A stretch of DNA of 6,295 bases from JANYCD01 sp043738385 (GTDB lineage: Bacteria > Pseudomonadota > Gammaproteobacteria > Burkholderiales > Rhodocyclaceae), in contig JAYUGL010000087.1 of the NCBI GenBank assembly GCA_043738385.1, positions 1 through 6,295 of the forward strand, in the 5' to 3' direction. Both the position numbers and the translations under genes were made by a program. Positions 1-5,011 of this stretch are shown in pieces (position 1 is the stretch's first letter; each line of letters begins with the position of its first letter). A model generated the notes under the pieces. It did no database searches. It saw only the letters and a program-made list of their open reading frames with translations, and had not been told where the DNA came from.

Positions 1-95
1 TACGCGCTATGACAAACTCGCGGAACGCTTCGCTTCCTTTGTCGCCCTCGCCGCTGCCGTCATTTGGCTCGCGTGATTTTGATTGTCAACACTCC
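1..95 (+). mobile_element. Right end of an IS5-family insertion sequence (partial)
   Basis: The element holds the transposase tail and then a short non-coding stretch ending in GATTGTCAACACTCC (81-95). Read inward this is GGAGTGTTGACAATC, which resembles terminal inverted repeats of IS5-family members as I recall them. The next four bases (96-99) are CTAA, which fits the YTAR-type target duplication used by some IS5 subgroups. The left end is outside the window, so neither the inverted-repeat pairing nor the target duplication can be confirmed, and the exact end could be 1-2 bases either side of 95. The adjoining minus-strand RelA/SpoT-like gene has its stop codon (86-88) inside this terminal sequence. 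Confidence 0.55.
2..76 (+). CDS. IS5-family transposase, C-terminal end only
   Basis: Only the last 24 codons and the TGA stop (74-76) lie in the window; the frame is open at the left edge. The visible tail contains RYDKLAERFASFVALA followed by AVIWLA. This matches my recollection of the C-terminus of IS5-family DDE transposases (RYDKxAxxFxxxVxLAxxxxWL pattern), which cut and paste their insertion sequence. The catalytic DDE residues are outside the window, so activity cannot be judged. The piece is GC-rich, unlike the AT-rich genes that follow. The transposase points toward the RelA/SpoT-like gene, which is convergent with it, and the two stop codons are only 9 bases apart. Family assignment is by motif memory on a short piece; subgroup not determined. 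Confidence 0.72.
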   Translation, partial: TRYDKLAERFASFVALAAAVIWLA

Positions 96-733
96 CTAAA
101 AATGGAATCAACAAGCCGACTTCCGGCACCAATCAGTTTTGCCAAAACCAGAATCTGGTCTCTGCATCCTTCATTTGTAGTTTTTTCTGGATAATTGATC
201 GTGTGATCAACCTCGCCCCATATTTCTTCAAACAACGTCCGGATTTGAATTTCGCAACATATAGATGACTCTTCATATTGCTTGACCAAGTAGTGAACAC
301 TTGTATAGAAGCTTTCTTTCTTATGCGTTTCCAGACCAAGGCTCTCAAAATAACTTTGAGCTTCTGGGTCCCAAGTGTAAGCCTTCGGCGGCTCTAATAA
401 TATCCACTCCCCTTTTCCAATTCGCCAATCAATCGCATCTTTTATCCCATCAAACTGCCTTTGATGCAGAAGCAATACCCTCACACCAGAAAAATCAGTT
501 ACTTTTGAGTAGAGATTTTCGACGGTAATAGGATCTTGAGCAGTCGACTTTCGCAATAATTTTTCCTTCAAATGCTCCGGATCTTTTAAGCGTGATTTAA
601 CTGAATGAACATAGGGTGCGGCCTTTGGATGCAGGCTGAAAAAATCTACAATGTGCCGACGTAAGAGATCAAAATCTTGATAATCCGATTTGTATTTTTC
701 TACAAGCGGCGAGATGTCATTCGTTTCAACCAT
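86..733 (-). CDS. RelA/SpoT-domain nucleotide pyrophosphotransferase (single-domain, probably 3'-truncated by IS)
   Basis: This 215-residue cytoplasmic protein carries a RelA/SpoT synthetase domain, the fold that transfers pyrophosphate from ATP to GDP/GTP or, in toxSAS toxins, to other acceptors including tRNA. From the start chosen here, residues 44-62 form the basic ATP-binding stretch (SVKSRLKDPEHLKEKLLRK). TDFSGVRVL at 79-87 matches the D-x-x-G-x-R strand, YTSVH at 143-147 the acceptor-binding Y-x-S-x-H motif, and EIQIRT (161-166) plus EVDH (174-177) the catalytic strand and following helix. No HD hydrolase, TGS or ACT domain is present. The usual P-N-G-Y before the Y-x-S-x-H motif is replaced by ESFY. 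I chose ATG 733 because it lies 4 bases after the upstream ATPase stop; an in-frame ATG at 772 would overlap that gene by 35 bases. The gene looks translationally coupled to the ATPase. The last codons (R)EC-stop lie in the IS end, so the original protein was probably longer, while the catalytic core is intact. The domain is clear; the acceptor and biological role are unknown. Confidence 0.88.
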   Translation of the reverse strand: MVETNDISPLVEKYKSDYQDFDLLRRHIVDFFSLHPKAAPYVHSVKSRLKDPEHLKEKLLRKSTAQDPITVENLYSKVTDFSGVRVLLLHQRQFDGIKDAIDWRIGKGEWILLEPPKAYTWDPEAQSYFESLGLETHKKESFYTSVHYLVKQYEESSICCEIQIRTLFEEIWGEVDHTINYPEKTTNEGCRDQILVLAKLIGAGSRLVDSIFREC

Positions 734-737
734 AAGA

Positions 738-1835
738 CTACGTCCCGATTCTCGACAGCAAGTCTTGTGCAAACTGAACGTACTTCGAGCGCGTCATTTC
801 ATAGGTGGTCCTATTCCCTGCGATCGTGGAAATGTCGTCCGTTTCAAGTGATTGAGAAGCCGGAACTTTCCATATAGGCACGTGATATTTCTGCGCCATA
901 TTGGGGAGAGTATTATGAGTGTGCATAACCGATGTCCCCCCAATTGGTTGCCGAAGGGTTTCGTGCGACAACTTGTCCCAGATCGTTTTATCAATATACT
1001 TTTCAATAGTTTTTGGGATTTGTTCCGCATAGTTGTAATGCGCGACAGCCAAGTCCCAAGTGTTATTTTTACCGGAGTATTTTTTCGCGTTGTATATGGT
1101 GTAGCCAAACAAGTGCACGAAATCTTTGGGGAATAGGGCTCTCTTTTCTGGGGTTAGCAAACCGTACAAGACATCAAATTGACTCTTCCATTTTTTCAAG
1201 GAATCACCAATGTTCCGAATTCCATATAGAGAAAACATGTCCGGCATACACGGTATTACAAAACCATCAGTAGTCGAGATGATTAGTTTGTTCAACGTTC
1301 CAAGACTTGGTGACGTGTCAAACACGACTATGTCATAGCCAAATTTCTCTGCATACTGAATTGACAATGCACGAATTTTCGTGAGCGTCCGGATCGCCAA
1401 TGGATCACCTTGAAGGGCATCCGACCAGCGATTTGCAATTTTCTCCTCGTACTTATGAAGCGTTAGTCGGCCAGGGATCAAATCTAAGTTGTTGGCTAAC
1501 TTATATGGGGCGCTAATGGCAGTTAAATCTGACACGCCATCCTCTGTTGGCTTGAGAAGGAAATGAATAGACCGCGTAGCGTTTGCTATTTTGTCGAAGG
1601 TTGCAGATGGAACCCCATTCCTCGCCGATTCAAAATCATCAATAAAACTGTCTTCCGCTTCCCAGATTTTGTGCAACTCCTCTGAATCCATACTTAGTAT
1701 GGTCAGATTACATTGAGGGTCGAGGTCGATAATCAGAACTCGTTTTCCAATCTCTGAAAGAGCATGGGCCAAATGAAAGGTAAGGGTGGTTTTTCCCACC
1801 CCACCCTTATTATTAAAAATCGAAATTGTTTTCAT
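738..1835 (-). CDS. ParA/Soj/MinD-type P-loop ATPase, long form
   Basis: This ATPase belongs to the deviant-Walker-A class, which forms ATP-dependent dimers and positions DNA or protein cargo. Numbered from ATG 1841, the deviant Walker A KGGVGKTT is at 12-19, the A' motif DLDPQ at 39-43, LDLIPG at 118-123, and Walker B IVVFD at 170-174, followed by TSPSLG. At about 365 residues it is longer than chromosomal ParA/Soj proteins (about 250). It lacks the N-terminal helix-turn-helix of long plasmid ParAs, since the P-loop begins almost at the start; the extra length is therefore internal and C-terminal. No ParB gene or recognisable parS is visible. ATG 1835 is preferred because GAGG (1845-1848, minus strand) lies 9 bases upstream of it but only 3 from the in-frame ATG at 1841. 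The gene is AT-rich relative to the chromosomal genes to its right and lies 4 bases upstream of the RelA/SpoT-like gene, so the two are probably co-transcribed. The ATPase family is certain. A partition role is doubtful; a partner or regulator of the RelA/SpoT enzyme is my inference. Confidence 0.88.
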   Translation of the reverse strand: MKTISIFNNKGGVGKTTLTFHLAHALSEIGKRVLIIDLDPQCNLTILSMDSEELHKIWEAEDSFIDDFESARNGVPSATFDKIANATRSIHFLLKPTEDGVSDLTAISAPYKLANNLDLIPGRLTLHKYEEKIANRWSDALQGDPLAIRTLTKIRALSIQYAEKFGYDIVVFDTSPSLGTLNKLIISTTDGFVIPCMPDMFSLYGIRNIGDSLKKWKSQFDVLYGLLTPEKRALFPKDFVHLFGYTIYNAKKYSGKNNTWDLAVAHYNYAEQIPKTIEKYIDKTIWDKLSHETLRQPIGGTSVMHTHNTLPNMAQKYHVPIWKVPASQSLETDDISTIAGNRTTYEMTRSKYVQFAQDLLSRIGT

Positions 1836-1879
1836 CGCCATTGGCCTCGGGATAGCTCACTAAATATCAAGCTTGAAGT

Positions 1880-1900
1880 TTTGGAGTCAGGGCCTCCAAA
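1880..1900. repeat. Inverted repeat upstream of the ATPase gene (7-bp arms, 7-nt loop)
   Basis: TTTGGAG (1880-1886) and CTCCAAA (1894-1900) are exact reverse complements around TCAGGGC. The structure lies 39 bases upstream of the ATPase ATG at 1841 and could form a hairpin in its leader, or be a repressor site. A second imperfect inverted repeat starts at its last base. No function can be assigned from sequence. Confidence 0.45.
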
Positions 1901-1921
1901 GTACAGTTGGCCCACTGGACT
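1900..1921. repeat. Imperfect inverted repeat (8-bp arms, 1 mismatch, 6-nt spacer)
   Basis: AGTACAGT (1900-1907) faces ACTGGACT (1914-1921) with one mismatched pair and TGGCCC between. It directly adjoins the repeat at 1880-1900 and ends just before a possible minus-strand -10 element (TACAAT, 1925-1930). That position would suit an operator for the ATPase and RelA/SpoT pair. The operator role is inference. Confidence 0.4.
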
Positions 1922-1924
1922 CAG

Positions 1925-1954
1925 ATTGTATGCAACATTCCATGTTGATGAGAA
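1925..1954 (-). promoter_or_regulatory. Possible promoter for the ATPase and RelA/SpoT pair
   Basis: On the minus strand TACAAT (1925-1930) is a good match to a sigma-70 -10 box. About 18 bases upstream is only a weak -35 candidate, TTCTCA (1949-1954). It would start transcription some 75-80 bases before the ATPase start codon, and it lies between the inverted repeats at 1900-1921 and 1955-1977. Tentative: this is the most promoter-like pair I see in the gap. Confidence 0.22.
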
Positions 1955-1977
1955 AAATTCCATTATCAATGGAATTT
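1955..1977. repeat. Perfect 10-bp inverted repeat, possible operator
   Basis: AAATTCCATT (1955-1964) and AATGGAATTT (1968-1977) are exact reverse complements separated by ATC. A perfect, AT-rich, closely spaced dyad in a divergent promoter gap is typical of a dimeric regulator's binding site. It is followed by no T-run on either strand that would make it a convincing terminator. It lies between the accessory pair on the minus strand and the enoyl-CoA hydratase gene on the plus strand, so it could serve either side. No regulator gene is visible in the window. Confidence 0.5.
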
Positions 1978-2039
1978 CAGACCCACCAAAAAAACAGTAC
2001 ACTCAATAACTCCTATTCAAGCCCCACCGAAGGAACCCC

Positions 2040-2801
2040 ATGATCGAACTCACCCGCCGCGGCAACGTGGCTGTACTCACCCTGTCCCGCCCCCCCGTCA
2101 ATGCGCTGGATGCCGAGATGCTGGCTGCCATCCATGGCGCGCTGGATACCCTGCCGCAGCACGCCGGCTGTACCGTGCTGCAGATCCGCAGCACGACCAA
2201 GGTGTTCGTCGCCGGCGCCGATATTTCGTACATGTGCGCCATGACCGGCAAGCCCAACCCGGGCGCCGAGATGACCGCCTATCTGGAACCCTTCCAGGGC
2301 CTGTTCAAGCGCATCGAGTCGCTGCCGCAAGTGGTGATCGCCGAAGTGAACGGCGCGGCGCTGGGCGGCGGTTTCGAACTGGCGCTGGCCTGTGATCTGC
2401 GCTATGCGGCGCACGAGGCCAAGCTCGGCCTGCCCGAAGTCGGCCTCGGCCTGATTCCCGGTGCCGGCGGCACGCAACGCCTGACCCGCATCTGCGGACG
2501 CGGCCTGGCCGGCCGCTTGATCTATGGCGCCGAAGCGGTGGATGGCGCCACGGCGCTGAGCCTGGGCATGGTGCAGTGCGCCTGCCCGCGCGCCGAGCTG
2601 GAAGAAAACACCAAGGCGCTGGCCGACCGCATCTCCGCCCTGCCGGTGATGGCGTTGCAGGCCGCCAAGGCCTGCGTGCAGGCCTTCGGCAATCCCGCGG
2701 TCGACGGTTACAAGATGGAAATCGACAAGATGGAAAAGCTGATCGCCAGCGCGGATGCCAAGCAACGCATGACGACTTTCCTGGAGCGGTCGAAGAAGTA
2801 A
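2040..2801 (+). CDS. Enoyl-CoA hydratase/isomerase (crotonase family)
   Basis: This 253-residue cytoplasmic enzyme is a normal-length crotonase, which hydrates trans-2-enoyl-CoA to 3-hydroxyacyl-CoA or isomerises enoyl-CoAs. FVAGADI (56-62) and AALGGGFELA (106-115) form the CoA and oxyanion-hole region. LPEVGLGLIPGAGGTQRL (131-148) is the family signature. Both glutamates used for hydration are present (E113 in GGGFE and E133 in LPEVG), which supports a true hydratase over a one-glutamate isomerase. The start ATG has a good Shine-Dalgarno, AAGGA at 2030-2034, 5 bases upstream. Codon use is strongly GC-biased, in contrast to the adjoining AT-rich genes. It is divergent from the ATPase gene and convergent with the acrylyl-CoA reductase, with a palindromic repeat between. 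Substrate chain length is not determinable; beta-oxidation or short-chain acyl-CoA turnover is likely. Confidence 0.93.
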   Translation: MIELTRRGNVAVLTLSRPPVNALDAEMLAAIHGALDTLPQHAGCTVLQIRSTTKVFVAGADISYMCAMTGKPNPGAEMTAYLEPFQGLFKRIESLPQVVIAEVNGAALGGGFELALACDLRYAAHEAKLGLPEVGLGLIPGAGGTQRLTRICGRGLAGRLIYGAEAVDGATALSLGMVQCACPRAELEENTKALADRISALPVMALQAAKACVQAFGNPAVDGYKMEIDKMEKLIASADAKQRMTTFLERSKK

Positions 2802-2806
2802 AAATC

Positions 2807-2935
2807 TTTCACCACAGAGGACGCAGAGTACACAGAGGAAACCGAAAAACGATAAATCAACGAATTATTGGTTGATTCAGTTTCCGCTTCATAGGTTTTG
2901 TTTCCCTCTGCGTCCTCCGTGTACTCTGTGGTGAA
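2807..2935. repeat. Large palindromic intergenic repeat, copy 1 (CACCACAGAGGAC type)
   Basis: The left arm (2807-2842) begins TTTCACCACAGAGGACGCAG, and the right arm (2900-2935) is its near-complete reverse complement, ending CTCTGTGGTGAA. Inside is a second exact stem, AATCAAC (2855-2861) with GTTGATT (2871-2877). The whole can fold as one long nested hairpin. A homologous element lies at 4877-5004 and shares arms, loop similarity (for example CGATAAA) and the right-hand tail CAGCTTT. It fills the gap between two convergent genes, starting 5 bases after the hydratase stop and ending 7 bases before the reductase stop codon. A bidirectional terminator or mRNA 3'-end stabiliser is likely. It has no coding content and resembles a non-autonomous REP- or MITE-like element. 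Confidence 0.85.
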
Positions 2936-2942
2936 CAGCTTT

Positions 2943-3926
2943 TCAGCGGTTGACGTCAACCACCGTGCGGCCACGTACCTTGCCGTCGAGCACCGAGGGT
3001 GCATAGGCGATCGCTTGCGACAATCCAATTTCAACGGTCATCTGTTCCAGCTTGGCGCGGTCGACATGCTGCGCGATCAGTTGCCATGCCTTGGCGCGGA
3101 TGTCGTTGGGCACGAAGATGCTGTTGATGCCATAGAGCGTCACGCCGCGCAGGATGAAGGGCATCACCGTCGACGGAAAGTCCGCGCCCTGCGCCAGTCC
3201 ACAAGCGGCCACGGCGCCATTCCATTGGGTCTGCGCACACACATTGGCCAGCGTGTGGCTGCCGACCGTATCGACCACGCCGATCCAGCGCTCGGCCTGC
3301 AAGGCTTTGCCGGCGGCAGACAACTCGGCACGGTCGACGATTTTTGAAGCGCCGAGGAACTTGAGGTAGTCGGCCTCCTGCGGACGCCCGGTCGAAGCGA
3401 CAACCGTGTAGCCAAGACCAGCAAGCAACGCGACCGCAATCGAACCGACGCCACCGGCCGCGCCGGTGACCAGTATCTCGCCATCGCCCGGCTTGATGCC
3501 GTGCTTTTGCAAAGCCATGACGCACAGCGCAGAGGTAAACCCGGCGGTCGCGATCACCATCGAATCGCGTGTCGAAAAACCCTCGGGCAAGGCCAACAGA
3601 AAACCGGAGGACAGCCGCGCCTTTTGCGTGAGGCCGCCCCAGTGCTGTTCGCCAAGGCCCCAGCCGGTGACGACCACGCGGTCGCCGGGCTTCCATGCCG
3701 GATCACGGCTCGATTCAACCACACCAGCGAGATCAATGCCCGGCACCATCGGCCAGACGCGCGCGATCGGGCTGCGCCCGGTGATGGCCAGCGCGTCCTT
3801 GAAGTTGATGGTCGAGTACTCAACGCGCACGTCGACGTCACCGGCCGGCAGGGCCGATTCGTCGAGCTGCTTGAGTTCGGTGTGGATGACCTTGTTTTCC
3901 TGGGTCGAATAAAGCGCGTTGAACAT
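2943..3926 (-). CDS. acuI: AcuI/YhdH-type NADPH-dependent acrylyl-CoA reductase (MDR family)
   Basis: This 327-residue protein is a zinc-independent medium-chain dehydrogenase/reductase of the AcuI/YhdH group, which reduces acrylyl-CoA to propionyl-CoA with NADPH. YhdH of E. coli is about the same length. The N-terminal GroES-like domain has the subgroup-typical NFKDALAITG (41-50) and VPGIDLAGVV (61-70). The Rossmann motif is VTGAAGGVGSIAVALLAGLGY without its last residues (153-172). ASTGR at 177-181 would hold the NADPH 2'-phosphate, and the C-terminus RGRTVVDVN is also typical. The start ATG is supported by AAGGA on the minus strand (3936-3940), 9 bases upstream. It lies downstream of the BtuF-like gene in the same direction, separated by a palindromic repeat, and is convergent with the hydratase. 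Known roles include removing toxic acrylyl-CoA and 3-hydroxypropionate or DMSP metabolism. Family placement is firm; the physiological pathway here is inferred. Confidence 0.9.
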   Translation of the reverse strand: MFNALYSTQENKVIHTELKQLDESALPAGDVDVRVEYSTINFKDALAITGRSPIARVWPMVPGIDLAGVVESSRDPAWKPGDRVVVTGWGLGEQHWGGLTQKARLSSGFLLALPEGFSTRDSMVIATAGFTSALCVMALQKHGIKPGDGEILVTGAAGGVGSIAVALLAGLGYTVVASTGRPQEADYLKFLGASKIVDRAELSAAGKALQAERWIGVVDTVGSHTLANVCAQTQWNGAVAACGLAQGADFPSTVMPFILRGVTLYGINSIFVPNDIRAKAWQLIAQHVDRAKLEQMTVEIGLSQAIAYAPSVLDGKVRGRTVVDVNR

Positions 3927-3956
3927 GGCGGGGATTCCTTATGCGGTAATAATTGT

Positions 3957-4031
3957 CGTCCCCGCGAAAGCGGGGATCCAGTATCTTTCACAGCGTAACG
4001 TCGCTGGATTCCCGCTTTCGCGGGAATGACG
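3957..4031. repeat. Palindromic repeat with CCCGCGAAAGCGGG cores
   Basis: The left unit CGTCCCCGCGAAAGCGGG (from 3957) continues into GATCCAG (3975-3981). The right unit (4004-4031) starts CTGGATTCCCGC and is the reverse complement of a sister unit with ATTCCC in place of TCCCC. Each core is itself a short palindrome, and a small inner stem CAGCG/CGCTG (3991-3995, 4002-4006) competes with the outer pairing. It resembles the widely dispersed ATTCCC...GGGAAT intergenic repeats of beta- and gammaproteobacteria (dRS3-like). It sits in the gap between the BtuF-like gene and the reductase, 22 bases beyond the former's stop and about 30 bases before the latter's start. It could weaken read-through or shape mRNA ends. 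Confidence 0.8.
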
Positions 4032-4053
4032 GGTTAACTTTGTCGCGCCGGTT

Positions 4054-4857
4054 TCAAGCATGCGCCTTGGCCCAGTTGGCGATAATGGCGTGAAGCGCGT
4101 CCAGCCCGTCGGTCAATGCCGCCGGGCCGGGCTGCAGGATCAGCGGTGACTTGACTTCAAACAATTGTTGGTCGCGCACCGCCGGAATCTTGTCCCACCC
4201 GGGTCGCGCGGCGACTTTTTCGGGACGAAATTTTTTGCCGCACCAGGAGCCGATGATGATGTCGGGGGCACGCGTGATTACTTCGTTGCCGTCGGCGAGG
4301 ATGCGATCTTTCGCCAGCGAGCACAGCGCACGTTCGGGATAGATGTCGTCGCCGCCGGCAATGCCGACCAGTTCGCTGACCCAGCGTATGCCGCTGATCT
4401 GCGGATCGTCCCACTCTTCGAAATACACCTTGGGCCGGCGCGGCAGTTTGGCGGCCGACTGGCGCACCGACTCGACATGCGCTTCGAGTTGTTGCGCGAA
4501 GCGTTCGGCCTTTTCCCATGCGCCGACCATCGCGCCGAGGCGGCGCACGTAGGCGAGGATATGGTCGACCGAGCGATGGTTGCTGATCCACACCTCGACG
4601 CCGCGCTTGATCAGCGCCTGGGCGATGTCGGCCTGAATGTCGGAAAAGCCGATGACCAGATCCGGCTCCAGCGCCATGATCTCGCCGATCTTGGCGCTGA
4701 TGAAGGCCGACACCTTCGGCTTCTCCTTGCGCGCCCTGGGCGGCCGCACGGTGAAGCCGGAGATGCCGACGATGCGATGATCTTCACCGAGCGAGTACAA
4801 AACCTCGGTCGGTTCTTCGGTCAGGCAGACGATGCGTTGCGGGTAATTGTCGGGCAT
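4054..4857 (-). CDS. BtuF-like cobalamin/iron-siderophore-binding-fold protein without signal peptide
   Basis: This 267-residue protein has the class III periplasmic-binding fold (Peripla_BP_2) used by BtuF, FhuD and FepB to deliver vitamin B12 or iron chelates to ABC importers. RIVCLTEEPTEVLYSLG (8-24) opens the first lobe, and RIVGISGF (28-35) and KIGEIMALEPDLVIGF (56-71) are typical N-lobe segments. After a long helix (about 100-138), the second lobe carries VYFEEWDDP (144-152), APDIIIGSW (197-205) and W-DKIPAV (221-227). The C-terminal QPGPAALTDGLDAL (242-255) is characteristic. The N-terminus (MPDNYPQ) is hydrophilic, with no signal peptide or lipobox, and no upstream in-frame start supplies one before the palindromic repeat, so the product appears cytoplasmic. 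No permease or ATPase gene adjoins it. No strong Shine-Dalgarno is seen before 4857. Whether it binds cobalamin, and what it does inside the cell, is unknown. Confidence 0.82.
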   Translation of the reverse strand: MPDNYPQRIVCLTEEPTEVLYSLGEDHRIVGISGFTVRPPRARKEKPKVSAFISAKIGEIMALEPDLVIGFSDIQADIAQALIKRGVEVWISNHRSVDHILAYVRRLGAMVGAWEKAERFAQQLEAHVESVRQSAAKLPRRPKVYFEEWDDPQISGIRWVSELVGIAGGDDIYPERALCSLAKDRILADGNEVITRAPDIIIGSWCGKKFRPEKVAARPGWDKIPAVRDQQLFEVKSPLILQPGPAALTDGLDALHAIIANWAKAHA

Positions 4858-4876
4858 AAAGTCGAAAACCTAATTC

Positions 4877-5004
4877 TCACCACAGAGGACACAGAGTACG
4901 CAGAGGAAACCGCAAAGCGATAAACCAAGAGATTAATGGGTAAGTCGATTTCTTGCTTTAGAGATTTGGTTTTCCTCTGTGTCCTCCGCGTCCTCTGTGG
5001 TGAA
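4877..5004. repeat. Large palindromic intergenic repeat, copy 2 (CACCACAGAGGAC type)
   Basis: The left arm (4877-4909) begins TCACCACAGAGGACACAGAG. The right arm (4971-5004) is its near reverse complement, ending CCTCTGTGGTGAA. An inner stem AAACCAA (4922-4928) with TTGGTTT (4966-4972) overlaps the arm edge. It is the same element and orientation as at 2807-2935, including the tail CAGCTTT that joins it to the next stop codon. It lies 7 bases beyond the acyl-CoA dehydrogenase stop and about 19 bases upstream of the BtuF-like start. It therefore forms the leader region of the BtuF-like gene and a likely barrier to read-through from the dehydrogenase. Confidence 0.85.
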
Positions 5005-5011
5005 CAGCTTT

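Noticed and set aside
195..210. Exact dyad TTGATC-GTGT-GATCAA inside the RelA/SpoT-like gene
   Set aside because: It encodes the conserved EVDHTIN region of the catalytic domain, so the symmetry is adequately explained by coding constraint and chance.
738..1841. Plasmid or chromosome partition locus
   Set aside because: No parB gene, centromere-like repeats or replication gene is visible, and the ATPase is coupled to a RelA/SpoT enzyme instead.
101..1975. AATGGAAT present at both 101-108 and 1968-1975 as possible flanking direct repeats of the accessory segment
   Set aside because: An 8-base AT-rich match is expected by chance at this distance. The left copy lies inside coding sequence and the right one is part of a perfect dyad; no further identity flanks them.
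2013..2765. Minus-strand open frame (250 codons) opposite the enoyl-CoA hydratase
   Set aside because: It is low-complexity, Ala/Gly/His/Gln-rich shadow coding with no family motifs, while the plus strand carries a complete crotonase with both catalytic glutamates.
4165..4923. Plus-strand open frame (252 codons) opposite the BtuF-like gene
   Set aside because: It shows no recognisable motif and runs into the intergenic palindromic repeat; the minus-strand frame matches a known fold over its full length.
2807..5004. Possible CRISPR array from the repeated CACCACAGAGGAC units
   Set aside because: There are only two inverted-arm elements 2 kb apart with genes between, no regularly spaced direct repeats or spacers, and no cas genes.
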